A model generated the notes under the pieces. That model did not search any database and was not told where the DNA came from. It saw only the letters and a program-made list of their open reading frames with translations. A program made the position numbers and the translations under genes. Below, piece by piece: positions 39,017 to 49,861 of a DNA stretch of 64,000 nt. Every line of letters begins with the position of its first letter. The first letter of the stretch is position 1. This stretch comes from Cupriavidus sp. BIS7 (GTDB lineage Bacteria > Pseudomonadota > Gammaproteobacteria > Burkholderiales > Burkholderiaceae): positions 20,573 through 84,572 of the forward strand of contig NZ_ALOU01000041.1 in NCBI RefSeq assembly GCF_000292345.1. The letters are read 5' to 3'.

Positions 39017-39955
39017 ATGCCTTCCTCGATATCCCTGGCGGACGCGCCCCCGCCGACGGCCAATGCCGCGCAACGGCGTCCAGTCTCAGTCAGCCAGCGC
39101 TTCACGGTGCTTCCGGGCTTTGGCCTGTCGCTGGGCTTCACGATCTTCTACCTGACGCTGATCGTCCTGATCCCGCTGTCGGCCACGTTCCTGAAGACCT
39201 TCACGATGACGTGGGACGCGTTCCGGACCACGGTCACCAATCCGCGCGTGGTGGCGTCGCTGGAGCTGAGCTTCGGGGCGTCGCTGGTCGCCGCCATCAT
39301 CAACACGGTGTTCGGCCTGATCGTGGCCTGGGTGCTCGTGCGCTACCGCTTCTTCGGCAAACGGTTCATCGATGCGCTGGTGGACCTGCCGTTCGCGCTC
39401 CCCACCGCCGTGGCCGGCATTGCACTGACCGCGCTGTTCGCTGGAAATGGCTGGATCGGCCGCTGGCTGGAGCCGCTGGGCATCAAGGTGGCGTTCACGC
39501 CGTTGGGCGTGGTGGTGGCGTTGACGTTTATCGGGCTGCCGTTCGTGGTGCGTACCGTGCAGCCCGTTCTTGAAGACGTCGAGCGCGAACTGGAGGAGGC
39601 CGCCGCAAGCCTGGGCGCCTCGCGGCTGCAGACGTTTTTGCGCGTGATCCTGCCGGCCATCCTGCCCGCGCTGCTGACCGGCTTTGCGCTGTCGTTCGCC
39701 CGTGCCACGGGCGAGTACGGATCGGTGGTGTTTATCTCGGGAAACATGCCGATGGTCTCGGAGATCGCGCCGCTGATGATCTATTCGAAGCTCGAGCAGT
39801 ACGACTATGCAGGCGCCACCGCCGTGGCCGTGGTGATGCTCGTGATCTCCTTCGTGCTGCTGTTGCTGATCAACCTGCTGCAGGCCTGGACGCGCCGCCA
39901 CCAGACCGGTGCCCGCGCCGCCGCGCTGCCCGATGGCAACCCGGAGGCGAACTGA
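39017..39955 (+). CDS. cysT: Sulfate ABC transporter permease CysT
   Basis: First permease of the sulfate/thiosulfate importer (also called CysU), 312 residues, about six helices. [23 protein letters not shown] begins the conserved part. The EAA loop reads [28 protein letters not shown], and [20 protein letters not shown] is diagnostic of CysT. An extra 30 or so residues at the N-terminus are Pro/Ala-rich. It is the first gene of cysTWAB and ends one base before cysW. Confidence 0.96.
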   Translation: MPSSISLADAPPPTANAAQRRPVSVSQRFTVLPGFGLSLGFTIFYLTLIVLIPLSATFLKTFTMTWDAFRTTVTNPRVVASLELSFGASLVAAIINTVFGLIVAWVLVRYRFFGKRFIDALVDLPFALPTAVAGIALTALFAGNGWIGRWLEPLGIKVAFTPLGVVVALTFIGLPFVVRTVQPVLEDVERELEEAAASLGASRLQTFLRVILPAILPALLTGFALSFARATGEYGSVVFISGNMPMVSEIAPLMIYSKLEQYDYAGATAVAVVMLVISFVLLLLINLLQAWTRRHQTGARAAALPDGNPEAN

Positions 39956-39956
39956 C

Positions 39957-40841
39957 ATGGCCGGTGCAATTTCCCGTCTCGGTGCCCAGTCGGCGCATCA
40001 CCTGCACGACGCCACCGGAGAATCGCCATGGGTGCGCTACGGACTGATCATCGTTGCCGTGCTGTTCCTGGGGCTGTTCCTGTTCATCCCGCTGGCCTCG
40101 GTGTTCTATGAGGCGTTGCGCAAGGGCGTGGATACCTACCTGGCCGCGCTGACCGAGCCGGATGCCGTATCGGCCATCCAGCTGACCTTGCTTGTGGCAG
40201 CCATCGCCGTGCCGCTCAACGTCGTGTTCGGCGTGGCGGCGGCGTGGGCCATCGCCAAGTTCGATTTCCGCGGCAAGAACCTGCTGATCACGCTGATCGA
40301 CCTGCCGTTCTCGGTTTCGCCGGTGATCTCGGGCCTGATCTATGTGCTGATGTTCGGCGCGCAGGGGTGGTTCGGCCCGTGGCTGGAAGCGCACGACATC
40401 AAGATCATGTTCGCGGTGCCTGGCATCGTGCTGGCAACGATCTTCGTCACGTTCCCGTTCGTGGCGCGCGAGCTGATTCCGCTGATGCAGTCGCAAGGCA
40501 GCGAGGAGGAGGAAGCCGCCATCGTGCTGGGCGCGTCCGGCTGGCAGACGTTCTGGCACGTGACGCTGCCGAATATCCGCTGGGGCTTGCTGTACGGCGT
40601 GATTCTCTGCAACGCGCGGGCGATGGGCGAGTTTGGCGCGGTGTCGGTGGTGTCGGGCCATATCCGTGGCCTCACCAACACGATGCCGCTGCACGTGGAG
40701 ATTCTCTACAACGAATACAACTTCGCGGCCGCGTTCGCGGTGGCGTCCCTGCTGACGCTGCTGGCGCTGGTCACGCTTGGTATCAAGACGCTGGTCGAAA
40801 TTCGCGCCGGCCGGGAACAACTGGAAGGGCAGCCATCATGA
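39957..40841 (+). CDS. cysW: Sulfate ABC transporter permease CysW
   Basis: Second permease of the sulfate importer, 294 residues. It has the CysW-type [22 protein letters not shown], the EAA loop [23 protein letters not shown] and the [16 protein letters not shown] motif. ATG 39957 has CGGAGGCG just before it and lies immediately after the cysT stop. The stop overlaps the cysA start (ATGA). Confidence 0.96.
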   Translation: MAGAISRLGAQSAHHLHDATGESPWVRYGLIIVAVLFLGLFLFIPLASVFYEALRKGVDTYLAALTEPDAVSAIQLTLLVAAIAVPLNVVFGVAAAWAIAKFDFRGKNLLITLIDLPFSVSPVISGLIYVLMFGAQGWFGPWLEAHDIKIMFAVPGIVLATIFVTFPFVARELIPLMQSQGSEEEEAAIVLGASGWQTFWHVTLPNIRWGLLYGVILCNARAMGEFGAVSVVSGHIRGLTNTMPLHVEILYNEYNFAAAFAVASLLTLLALVTLGIKTLVEIRAGREQLEGQPS

Positions 40842-41950
40842 GCATTCAGGTCAGGAACGTGCACAAGCGCTTTGGCGATTTCGTCGCGCTGGACGACGTG
40901 TCGCTGGATTTCGCCGAGGGCGAACTCACCGCGTTGCTGGGGCCGTCCGGCTGCGGCAAGACCACGTTGCTGCGGATCATCGCGGGCCTGGAGCGCGCCG
41001 ACGCGGGCCAGGTCGTGCTGGCCGGGCAGGATGCCTCCACCCAGCACGTGCGCCAGCGCAGCGTGGGCTTCGTGTTCCAGCACTACGCGCTGTTCAAGCA
41101 CATGACCGTGTTTGAGAACGTGGCTTTCGGGCTGCGCGTGAAACCGCGCGGCGAACGGCCATCGGAGGCAACAATCCGCGAGAAGGTGAAGTCGCTGCTT
41201 GAACTCGTGCAGCTCGACTGGCTTGGCGACCGCTACCCGACGCAGCTTTCGGGCGGCCAGCGCCAGCGCATTGCACTGGCCCGTGCGCTTGCCGTGGAGC
41301 CTCGCGTGCTGCTGCTCGACGAACCGTTCGGCGCACTCGACGCAAAGGTGCGCAAGGAACTGCGCCGCTGGCTGCGCAGGCTGCATGACGAACTGCACGT
41401 GACCAGCGTGTTCGTGACGCACGACCAGGAGGAGGCGCTGGAAGTGGCCGACCAGGTGGTGCTGATGAACCGCGGCGGCGTGGAGCAGTTCGGCTCGCCG
41501 GAGGCCGTCTACAACCACCCGGCCACGCCGTTCGTATTCGGCTTCCTTGGCAATGTGAACCTGTTCCATGGCCGGCTGGAGGTGGGCGACAGCGGCGGCC
41601 TGCTGCACACGGGCGAGGCGGTCTTGCCGGTGGTAGGCAGCGGATTCGAGACGGCAGGCGACGCGGTTGCGTATGTCCGCCCGCACGATCTCGACCTCGA
41701 ACGCTATGCGCCGGGCACCGACGGCATCGCCGTGACGCTGCGCCGCGCGCTGACGCTGGGCCCGGTGGCTCAGCTCGAACTCGAACGCGAAGACAACCAG
41801 GATGTGATCGAGGTGGCGCTGCCGCTCGAACACTTCCGCCATCACGGATTCCGCGAAGGCGAACTGCTGGCGGTGCGTCCGCGGCAGTTGCGCGTATTCA
41901 ACCAGGGCACCCAGCGCCGGACAACACAAGAACGGGGAGCGGCACAATGA
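40838..41950 (+). CDS. cysA: Sulfate/thiosulfate ABC transporter ATP-binding protein CysA
   Basis: ATPase of the sulfate importer, 370 residues. Walker [10 protein letters not shown] (35-43), signature LSGGQRQR, Walker [15 protein letters not shown] and [17 protein letters not shown] are canonical. The C-terminal TOBE-like regulatory domain is present ([17 protein letters not shown]). Its ATG overlaps the cysW stop and its stop overlaps the cysB start, both as ATGA, so cysT to cysB is one tightly coupled unit. Confidence 0.96.
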   Translation: MSIQVRNVHKRFGDFVALDDVSLDFAEGELTALLGPSGCGKTTLLRIIAGLERADAGQVVLAGQDASTQHVRQRSVGFVFQHYALFKHMTVFENVAFGLRVKPRGERPSEATIREKVKSLLELVQLDWLGDRYPTQLSGGQRQRIALARALAVEPRVLLLDEPFGALDAKVRKELRRWLRRLHDELHVTSVFVTHDQEEALEVADQVVLMNRGGVEQFGSPEAVYNHPATPFVFGFLGNVNLFHGRLEVGDSGGLLHTGEAVLPVVGSGFETAGDAVAYVRPHDLDLERYAPGTDGIAVTLRRALTLGPVAQLELEREDNQDVIEVALPLEHFRHHGFREGELLAVRPRQLRVFNQGTQRRTTQERGAAQ

Positions 41951-42894
41951 ATTTCCAGCAACTGCGATCGATTCGCGAGGCGGTGCGCCGCCAGTTCAAT
42001 CTCACCGAGGTGGCCAACGCGCTGTACACGTCGCAGCCGGGTGTCTCGCGCCAGATCCGCGAACTGGAGGAGGAGCTTGGCGTCGAGATATTCGAGCGCT
42101 ACGGCAAGCGGCTGACGGGCCTGACCGAGCCGGGCCGTGAAATCGTCCGGATTGTCGAGCGCCTGCTGCTCGAAGCCGAGAACCTGCGCCAGGCCGGCGA
42201 CGAGTTTGCCGGACGCCACACAGGCCGCCTGACGGTTGCCACCACCCATACGCAGGCGCGCTACGCACTGCCCAAGGTCGTGCAGAGCTTCCGGCGCGAG
42301 TATCCGCATGTAACGCTGGCACTGCAGGAAGCGTCGCCGTCGCATATCGTCGAACTGCTGCTGACCGGGCAGGCCGATATCGGCATCGCCACCGAGGCGG
42401 TGGCCAGCGAAGCGGGGCTGACCTCGTTCGAGGCCTATAGCTGGCAGCACGTGATCGTGGTTTCGCCCGACCACCCGCTGACGCGGCTGCCCGAGCCAAC
42501 GCTGGAGGACATTGCCAATTTCCCGATCATCACCTACGACGCCGGTTTCACGGGCCGCCGCAAGATCGACGGCGCGTTTGCCGAGGCCGGCCTGCAGCCC
42601 GAGATCGTGCTGACGGCGATGGATGCCGACGTGATCAAGACCTATGCCGAACTCGATCTTGGCGTGGGCATCGTTGCGTCGATGGCGTATGACGCGCGCA
42701 AGGATGCCGGGCTGGTGCGGATCTCCGCCGATCACCTGTTCGAGCCAAACGTGACAAGCGTGGCCGTGCGGCGCGGCGCATATCTGCGCGGCTACGCCCA
42801 CGCGTTCATCAACATGTTCGCGCCGCACCTGTCGCCCGATACGGTATCCACGACGCTGGCCGAATCCGCGCATCGCCAGGCGCTGGCGGCCTGA
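41947..42894 (+). CDS. cysB: LysR-type regulator CysB/Cbl
   Basis: Activator of sulfur-assimilation genes, controlled by acetylserine and sulfate. It has 315 residues. The N-terminal helix-turn-helix is [20 protein letters not shown] with [20 protein letters not shown]; the effector domain contains [12 protein letters not shown] and [12 protein letters not shown], both specific to CysB/Cbl rather than other LysR proteins. Whether it acts as CysB or Cbl is not decided by sequence alone. It is the last gene of the cysTWAB run and likely regulates both that operon and ssu. Confidence 0.94.
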   Translation: MNFQQLRSIREAVRRQFNLTEVANALYTSQPGVSRQIRELEEELGVEIFERYGKRLTGLTEPGREIVRIVERLLLEAENLRQAGDEFAGRHTGRLTVATTHTQARYALPKVVQSFRREYPHVTLALQEASPSHIVELLLTGQADIGIATEAVASEAGLTSFEAYSWQHVIVVSPDHPLTRLPEPTLEDIANFPIITYDAGFTGRRKIDGAFAEAGLQPEIVLTAMDADVIKTYAELDLGVGIVASMAYDARKDAGLVRISADHLFEPNVTSVAVRRGAYLRGYAHAFINMFAPHLSPDTVSTTLAESAHRQALAA

Positions 42895-43159
42895 GCGGGA
42901 GCCTGCAGGGCGACATGGAAGACCCTCACGGCAGGCGCCTCCGTGCGCTTCAGCCGTCGCTTGCGCAGGCCAGTCCGGTCACACAACCTCTCGCGCCATT
43001 TGCAGCCAGTTCGTCGCATGGCGCTTGGCGTCCTTGCCCGGTCCGGCGTAAAGTGCCCTTCATCGCGGCGCATGCCGGATTGCCACACCCGGCCCTTCGC
43101 GATGCTGCAGTGCATCAAAGATTTGCACGCGGTTCCTGAAGCAAGAGGAGGGAGAGAAC

Positions 43160-44326
43160 ATGCGCCTGTCGTGCGCGAGCCCGTCGCGGCTCAATATTCT
43201 TTGGCGAGACCTGCTGTTCGTCGTCTGCATGAACACGGTCATCGCCGTCAGCCTCAATTACGGCTTCCGGACCGGCGGCACGTTGCTCCAGAATTTTGTT
43301 TACAGCCAGCTGATCGGCCTTTCGATCTGGGTGCTGATCGATATCCCACGCGTCCTGATCTGGTGGAACGACCGCCCGCGCCGCTGGCCGTTCATGTGCC
43401 TGGCCGTGGTGGCCGTGCCGATGGGCGTGGTGCTGGGTAGCTGGGCGACGCGCGAATTCCTCGGCCTGCCGGAAAAGTCCGCGGCGGAAACCGGCGACAT
43501 GCTGCGCATGTGCCTGATCGTCGGCATGCTGGCGTCGGCCAGCATGATCTATTTCTACTGGTCGCGTGAGAAGCTGGCGTACCTGGAACGGCAGGCGGCG
43601 CTGGACGCGCTGCAACGCGAGGAAGCCGAGAAGCAACTCGTGCGCGCCCAGTTGATGGCGCTGCAGGCCCAGATCGAACCGCACTTCCTGTTCAACTCGC
43701 TGGCCAATCTCGATGGCCTGATCGCCACGGACCAGCGTGCGGCACGCCAGCTCCTGCAGCGGCTGATCGGCTTCCTGCGCATGTCGCTGTCGCACACGCG
43801 TGCCGAGCATTGCACGCTGGCGCAGGAGTTCGAACTGCTGCGCAGCTACCTCGACATCCAGGGCATGCGTTTTGGCGCGCGACTGGATTTTGAGATCGAC
43901 CTCCCGCCGGCGCTGGCGGAGGCAGAAATTCCGCCGATGCTGATTCAACCGCTGGTGGAGAACGCCGTGACGCACGGGATCGAGCCGTGCATGCGCGGCG
44001 GCAAGATCATGCTATCCGCACGTGAAGCCGGCGAGGGTAGCCTCCAGGTCATCATTGCCGACACTGGCGTGGGCTTCTGCCGCGCTGGCAAGGGTGGGTC
44101 CGGGCTTGGGCTTACGCACGTGCGTGAGCGTCTTGCGCGGATCTTCGGCGCGGCGGCCACGATGCAGATGGAAGAAAATACGCCGCGCGGCGTGGTGGTG
44201 CGCCTGACGCTGCCGCTGTTGCGCAGCACCGACCCGACGTTCGTCCCCGTGCGCGCCGCGCCCGAAACGCGGGAAGCGCAGCACGCACCCGCCGGCGGCG
44301 TGGCCCCGGCCGTCTCCCGTACCTGA
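43160..44326 (+). CDS. LytS/AlgZ-type sensor histidine kinase
   Basis: A 388-residue membrane histidine kinase of the His_kinase (LytS/YehU/AlgZ) family. Four membrane helices lie in residues 15-140. The phosphorylated His175 is in QIEPHFLFNSLANL. The HATPase part has ENAVTHGIEPCMRGGKI and DTGVGFCRAGKGGSGLGL. The C-terminal 40 residues are Pro/Ala-rich and unconserved. It is followed after 25 bases by a LytTR response regulator, its evident partner. No sensory domain other than the membrane part is visible, so the signal is unknown. Confidence 0.92.
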   Translation: MRLSCASPSRLNILWRDLLFVVCMNTVIAVSLNYGFRTGGTLLQNFVYSQLIGLSIWVLIDIPRVLIWWNDRPRRWPFMCLAVVAVPMGVVLGSWATREFLGLPEKSAAETGDMLRMCLIVGMLASASMIYFYWSREKLAYLERQAALDALQREEAEKQLVRAQLMALQAQIEPHFLFNSLANLDGLIATDQRAARQLLQRLIGFLRMSLSHTRAEHCTLAQEFELLRSYLDIQGMRFGARLDFEIDLPPALAEAEIPPMLIQPLVENAVTHGIEPCMRGGKIMLSAREAGEGSLQVIIADTGVGFCRAGKGGSGLGLTHVRERLARIFGAAATMQMEENTPRGVVVRLTLPLLRSTDPTFVPVRAAPETREAQHAPAGGVAPAVSRT

Positions 44327-44351
44327 TCTCGCTGCCTGACAATTCGACCCC

Positions 44352-45173
44352 ATGTCCCCGACGCTGCTGATCGCCGACGACGAGCCGTTGCTCGCGCGCG
44401 TACTGGAATCTGAACTGAAGACCCTGTGGCCCGAGGCGCAGATCGTTGCCGTGGTGCACGACGGCGTGGCCGCACTGGACGCCGCACGCCTGCATGAGCC
44501 CGATGTGGCCTTTCTCGATATCCGCATGCCCGGCATGAGCGGCATGGACGTGGCGCGCGAGTTGATCGAACTCGACAGTCCTCCATTGGTGGTGTTCGTG
44601 ACGGCATACGACCAGTTTGCGCTGGAAGCCTTCGAGCGCGCCGCGGTCGACTACGTGCTCAAGCCCGTGCAGCACGAGCGGCTGGAGTGCACCGTGGAAC
44701 GCCTGAAGGCGCGCATGGCGGCCAAGGCCGAAGCGGAAGGAGAGGGCGAGGCCGATTCCGATATCGGCACGATGGTCGATACCGACCGGCTTGCGCAGTT
44801 GCTGCAGCGGCTGGAATCGCTGGAAAAGCCGGTGGCGGTGCGCGGCCAGTACCTGCGGTTCGTCAGGGCGCTGGTGGGCCAGGAGGTGCGCATCATTCCG
44901 GTGGACGAGGTGATCTACTTCGAGGCCACCGACAAGTACGTGAACGTGGTGTCCGCCAACGGCGAAGCGCTGATACGCACGAGCCTGCGCGAACTGCTGC
45001 AGCAGCTTGACCCGGACCGCTTCTGGCAGATCCACCGCGGCACGGTGGTCAATATCGAATGTGTGGCCAGCGCCGTGACGCAATCGCTGGGCCGGCTGTC
45101 GCTGCGGCTGCGCAATCGCCCGGAATCGCTGCCGGTTGCCAGGCAGTATGCACATCTGTTCAAGCAGATGTAG
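44352..45173 (+). CDS. LytTR-family response regulator
   Basis: A 273-residue DNA-binding response regulator. The receiver domain has IADDEPLL, phosphoacceptor Asp56 in FLDIRMPGMSG, and the VTAYDQFALEAFERAAVDYVLKP end. A linker rich in Ala/Glu (AKAEAEGEGEADSD) leads to a LytTR domain (VDEVIYFEATDKYVNVV, FWQIHRGTVVNI). It pairs with the upstream LytS-type kinase. Related betaproteobacterial pairs are often called AlgZ/AlgR-like; no target is suggested by the neighbours. Confidence 0.93.
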   Translation: MSPTLLIADDEPLLARVLESELKTLWPEAQIVAVVHDGVAALDAARLHEPDVAFLDIRMPGMSGMDVARELIELDSPPLVVFVTAYDQFALEAFERAAVDYVLKPVQHERLECTVERLKARMAAKAEAEGEGEADSDIGTMVDTDRLAQLLQRLESLEKPVAVRGQYLRFVRALVGQEVRIIPVDEVIYFEATDKYVNVVSANGEALIRTSLRELLQQLDPDRFWQIHRGTVVNIECVASAVTQSLGRLSLRLRNRPESLPVARQYAHLFKQM

Positions 45174-45282
45174 CGACGGCAGCGAATCGTCATGAACGGC
45201 CGTGTTTGTCCACGATTGGCCGCGAACGGCTGAATTCCACTAAGATGGCTGCCTCGTCAATCCCCGTCCGGAGGAGTCATAG

Positions 45283-45783
45283 ATGAAGCCCATTACCACC
45301 GATATTTGCGATGCCAATGAAGCGCGCCTGGCAGACGGTTCCCTGCGCGTGCTGACGCCGGGATTCCTTCACTTCGGCAAACGTGTGGCGTTTGCAGGGC
45401 CAGCCGCAACGCTCAAGGTGTTCGAGGACAACTCGCTGGTACGTGCCGCGCTGGAGTCGCCGGGCGAGGGCAAGGTGCTGGTGGTGGACGGCGGCGGCTC
45501 GATGCGCTGCGCGCTGGTTGGCGGCATGCTCGGCGTGCTCGCTGAGAAAAATGGTTGGGCTGGCATCGTCGTGAATGGATGCGTGCGCGATACGGATGAA
45601 CTGAAGACGTGCGATATCGGCATCCGCGCGCTGGGCGTGCATCCGCAGAAAAGCCAGAAGCGCAACGTCGGCCAACCGGACGTGACCGTGCAGATGCCGG
45701 GTGCCGTGGTGCGGCCGGGGAACTGGATCTATGCCGACGCCGACGGCGTGCTGGTCTCCGACGAAAAGCTGCCGGGGGCCTGA
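45283..45783 (+). CDS. rraA: RraA-family protein
   Basis: A 166-residue protein. In E. coli RraA inhibits RNase E; many members are instead 4-hydroxy-4-methyl-2-oxoglutarate aldolases. Key conserved stretches: [42 protein letters not shown] and ADADGVLVS. The length fits both activities. AGGAG lies 8-9 bases before the ATG. It is followed after three bases by a gamma-glutamylcyclotransferase-like gene, probably co-transcribed. Confidence 0.88.
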   Translation: MKPITTDICDANEARLADGSLRVLTPGFLHFGKRVAFAGPAATLKVFEDNSLVRAALESPGEGKVLVVDGGGSMRCALVGGMLGVLAEKNGWAGIVVNGCVRDTDELKTCDIGIRALGVHPQKSQKRNVGQPDVTVQMPGAVVRPGNWIYADADGVLVSDEKLPGA

Positions 45784-45786
45784 GAT

Positions 45787-46203
45787 ATGCCGCGAGTGTT
45801 CGTCTATGGCACGCTGCGCGCGGGCGAGGTCAACGACCTGAACCATGCGGCCGTGCGCCACGGCATCGAGGCGCCGACGCTGGTCGGCACGGGAACGATT
45901 GCCGGCCGGCTCTATGACTTCGGCACCTATCCCGGGTTGGTGCTCGACGCCGCTGCGGGCCCCGTGGCCGGCGACATCTACGATATTCCCGATGCGCTGC
46001 TGCCGGTGCTGGACGAGATCGAGGAGGTCTACCCGGGGCAGGCCACGCTGTTCGTGCGTGAAACCCGGCCGGTGGCGCTGGCCGGTGCCGCCATCGACTG
46101 CCTGCTGTATCCAGTGGCTGACAGTGCCGTGGCGGGCCTGACGCGCATCGACGGCGGCGACTGGGTTGCCTATCGTCAGGCGCGGGACGATGCATCTGCC
46201 TGA
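45787..46203 (+). CDS. Gamma-glutamylcyclotransferase (AIG2/YtfP-like) family protein
   Basis: A 138-residue small protein. VFVYGTLRAGEVN is the substrate-binding YGTLR loop of the family, and the Glu of LDEIEEVYPG fits the catalytic Glu. The true substrate of bacterial YtfP-like proteins is unsettled. The close spacing after rraA suggests one transcript. It is followed by a long noncoding stretch before aceA. Confidence 0.87.
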   Translation: MPRVFVYGTLRAGEVNDLNHAAVRHGIEAPTLVGTGTIAGRLYDFGTYPGLVLDAAAGPVAGDIYDIPDALLPVLDEIEEVYPGQATLFVRETRPVALAGAAIDCLLYPVADSAVAGLTRIDGGDWVAYRQARDDASA

Positions 46204-46673
46204 CACCGACTGACGCCACCTGACGATTCACGTTTCAAACGCCGCTGCAGGGCCATATTCCGCTCGCCGATCCGCAGCGCATGGCGACAATGGTGTGCGA
46301 ATTTGTCGACCATCTGCAGGGTGCGCCGGCCTCCACGGTCGTGTTACGTCCGAGGCTGCCGCAATTTCATGATGCGGAAAGCTGTTTTGTTCCGCAAAAA
46401 TACAGGCACGCGCGCATCAGGGTCATTTCTCATGATGAAAGATTGCTTGCCGCATCGTGGAATAAATTGCGTAACGCATTGTTTTTAAAGAAATAAAAAA
46501 CTGTGCGGTAACTACATTGGCAGCTTGTTGCGACGCGGGAGTATTCCCTACACTCTTATATAAGACACATGACTTGCGACGCAAAAGATACAGCGTCCAG
46601 GTCGCCCGGCAGGCAAGCAGGGTGGTGGCACAGATTTCAAAGCCAATCCCTAATTGTTATCAGGAGAGTGAAC
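46204..46673. other. Intergenic region upstream of aceA
   Basis: A 470-base region without a supportable gene, notably AT-rich from about 46370 to 46660. It contains a palindrome TGCGT-A-ACGCA (46468-46478), A/T tracts around 46480-46500 and a TATATAAG near 46557, so it looks like an extended regulatory region. A strong ribosome binding site, CAGGAGAG, immediately precedes aceA. Confidence 0.65.
46468..46478. promoter_or_regulatory. Palindrome in the aceA control region
   Basis: TGCGTAACGCA is a perfect 11-base palindrome in the AT-rich region about 195 bases before aceA. It could be an operator for a regulator of the glyoxylate shunt; the regulator cannot be named. Confidence 0.3.
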
Positions 46674-47969
<1,296 letters not shown>

Positions 47970-48067
47970 GCCGGGTAGTAGGGAGAAGTAGGGAGAGAAA
48001 GAGGCAGAGAGAAAAGAGAGAGGGAAATTCGGGGGCGGCGTGCGACCATCACGCCGCCAAGTTGGGC

Positions 48068-48099
48068 CCGCGCCGCACAATCTGCGGCGCGGTTTTTTT
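48068..48099 (+). terminator. Rho-independent terminator of aceA
   Basis: CCGCGCCGCA (48068-48077), loop CAATC, TGCGGCGCGG (48083-48092), followed by seven T. A perfect 10-base-pair stem. Confidence 0.93.
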
Positions 48100-48298
48100 G
48101 GAGAGGCACTAGCAAAACGATTCTGGCGTTGTTGGCGCGGCCTTGCCGTACCACTTGTACTGTCTGCGGCCGCGCCCCTTGCAGGGCGCGCATGCGCTGG
48201 TAGGCGCATGCCGCTACGCAGGCGGCTCGCTTGGCGAGCCGAAACCCCTGCTACGCCCTAGCCAGAACCGCTTCGCTTCGTTTTGCTAGCGCCTCTCC
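48100..48298. repeat. Multi-hairpin element bounded by a long inverted repeat
   Basis: The left arm (48100-48127) and right arm (48261-48298) are reverse complements over 21 bases with one mismatch plus a further 7; the right arm has 10 extra bases (AGCGAAGCGG-like). Three separate hairpins lie inside: 48134-48142 with 48168-48176, 48190-48197 with 48204-48211, and 48224-48230 with 48234-48240. The whole could fold as a closed multi-branched structure. It might be a miniature mobile element, a REP-cluster or a structured RNA. Confidence 0.7.
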
Positions 48299-48322
48299 GG
48301 CGGGTACTGATCGCCGCTTGTA

Positions 48323-48757
48323 CTACCGATAAACGATGACGGGAATATCCGTGTGCGTGAGCACCTTTTGCGTTTCGCTGCCGAGCAGCAGGCCTGAGAG
48401 GCCGCGCCGGCCGTGTGATGCCATGAAGATGACATCGCAGCCATGGCGCTCTGCCGCGTCGATGATGCCGAGATAGGGCACCGCGAAGGTGGTCATGTCG
48501 GAGTCGAACGGCAGGCCGGCGGCCACGGCGGCGGCTTCGATTTCCTTCAGGTAGAGCCTGGCCTGGTTCTCGATGCGTTCCTTGAACGCTTGCGGGGCCT
48601 CCACCACGATCTCGCTGAAGGGCGTGTACGGATATTCCTCCAGGCAGACGTAAGCGGTCACGCGGGCATTGATGACCTTGGCCAGTTCAAGGCCGCCGTC
48701 GATGGCCTTCTTGGACAATTCCGAACCGTCGGTGGGCAGCAGGATGTGCTTGAACAT
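48323..48757 (-). CDS. uspA: Universal stress protein UspA family
   Basis: A 144-residue nucleotide-binding stress protein. The start MFKHILLPTDGSELSKKAID and end with MASHGRRGLSGLLLGSETQKVLTHTDIPVIVY contain the G-2X-G-9X-G(S/T) ATP-binding pattern. GGAGGT lies just before the ATG on the minus strand. It is transcribed toward aceA and away from the LysR gene's end. The stress that induces it cannot be read from sequence. Confidence 0.92.
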   Translation of the reverse strand: MFKHILLPTDGSELSKKAIDGGLELAKVINARVTAYVCLEEYPYTPFSEIVVEAPQAFKERIENQARLYLKEIEAAAVAAGLPFDSDMTTFAVPYLGIIDAAERHGCDVIFMASHGRRGLSGLLLGSETQKVLTHTDIPVIVYR

Positions 48758-48904
48758 AGCGGACCTCCATTCACGAGTGGGCGGGTGCAGGCCACAAGGC
48801 GCCTGTCTGATTTGATTGTAGTAAGAGTGAACTGTGAGTCATTGCGAAAAATCAAGGTGTGCGGGAAAGCACTGAACCTTGGGGGACAGGGCCTCTGGCG
48901 AGGC

Positions 48905-49861
48905 TCAGCCGACCTCGGCTGGTGTTGCGGCCACGCTCGGTGCCTGCGCGAGTTCGGCGCGGCGCCAGTAGGCCGGATTGCCGTAGGTGTTCTTGAGGTG
49001 ATCGATAAACAGCCGGACGCGCAGCGGCAGATGCTTGCGCTGCGGGAAGACGGCGTGGATGCCGATTGGTGGGGCCTGGAAGTCGTCGAGCACGGTCACG
49101 AGGCGGCCGCTGGCGATTTCCTGGCCGACTTCCCACCACGAACGCCATGCGAGTCCATGGCCTTCGAGGCACCACTCGTGGAGCACGGCGCCATCGGTGC
49201 ACTCCATGTTGCCGCCGACCTTGACGGTGGTGGCGCGGCCGTCCTGCTGGAAGACCCAGCCGCGCTGCACGTTGGCGCTGGCGCCGAAGGCCAGGCAGTT
49301 GTGGCGCGACAGTTCCTCGGGCTGCCCTGGCGTGCCGGCGCGTGCAAGGTACTCGGGCGAGGCCACCACCACGCGGCGGTTTTCCGCCAGGCGGATAGAG
49401 ACAAGGCTGGAATCGGGCAGGTCGCCGAGCCGGATCGCGCAGTCGAAACCTTCGTTCACAAGGTCGACCACGCGATCGGAAAGATCGAGTGTCAGGGAGA
49501 CGTCGGGATGTGACTCGATGAACAGTGGCATCAGCGGCGCCACATGCTTGCGGCCGAAGCCGGCGGGCGCGGTGACGCGCAGGTGGCCGCTGGCCTTGAC
49601 GCCGCCGGCGGAGACGCTGGCCTCGGCATTGTGGAGGTCGTTGAGGATGCGTTGGCAGTCTTCGAGGAATGCGGAGCCTTCGAACGTCAGGGTGATCTTG
49701 CGCGTGGTGCGCACCAGCAACTTGACGCCGAGACGCTCCTCTAGCGCGTCAATGCGGCGCCCGATGATGGCCGGCGCCACGCCCTCTGCTGCCGCCGCGG
49801 CAGACAGGCTGCCACGTGATGCAACGGATACAAAAGTCTCCAACTGTTTGAAATGATCCAC
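48905..49861 (-). CDS. LysR-type transcriptional regulator
   Basis: A 318-residue LTTR. The N-terminal winged helix-turn-helix is HFKQLETFVSVASRGSLSAAAAAEGVAPAIIGRRIDALEERLG; a LysR-substrate domain follows. GTG 49861 is the start: the frame stays open far upstream but that portion is not LysR-like. The gene is divergent from a HAD-family gene with about 165 bases between, the classic place for its operator. Target and effector are unknown; the glyoxylate-shunt neighbours aceA and aceB are candidates. Confidence 0.9.
   Translation of the reverse strand: MDHFKQLETFVSVASRGSLSAAAAAEGVAPAIIGRRIDALEERLGVKLLVRTTRKITLTFEGSAFLEDCQRILNDLHNAEASVSAGGVKASGHLRVTAPAGFGRKHVAPLMPLFIESHPDVSLTLDLSDRVVDLVNEGFDCAIRLGDLPDSSLVSIRLAENRRVVVASPEYLARAGTPGQPEELSRHNCLAFGASANVQRGWVFQQDGRATTVKVGGNMECTDGAVLHEWCLEGHGLAWRSWWEVGQEIASGRLVTVLDDFQAPPIGIHAVFPQRKHLPLRVRLFIDHLKNTYGNPAYWRRAELAQAPSVAATPAEVG

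Larger units (their letters stand above)
47970..48322. other. Intergenic region between aceA and uspA
   Basis: Contains no gene. From about 47975 to 48035 it is strikingly purine-rich on the plus strand (GA-repeats). Next come the aceA terminator (48068-48099) and then the multi-hairpin inverted-repeat element (48100-48298), both listed. Confidence 0.8.

Noticed and set aside
46370..46660. AT-rich stretch before aceA considered as a foreign insertion
   Set aside because: No integrase, repeat ends or tRNA nearby, and low GC is normal in an extended promoter region.
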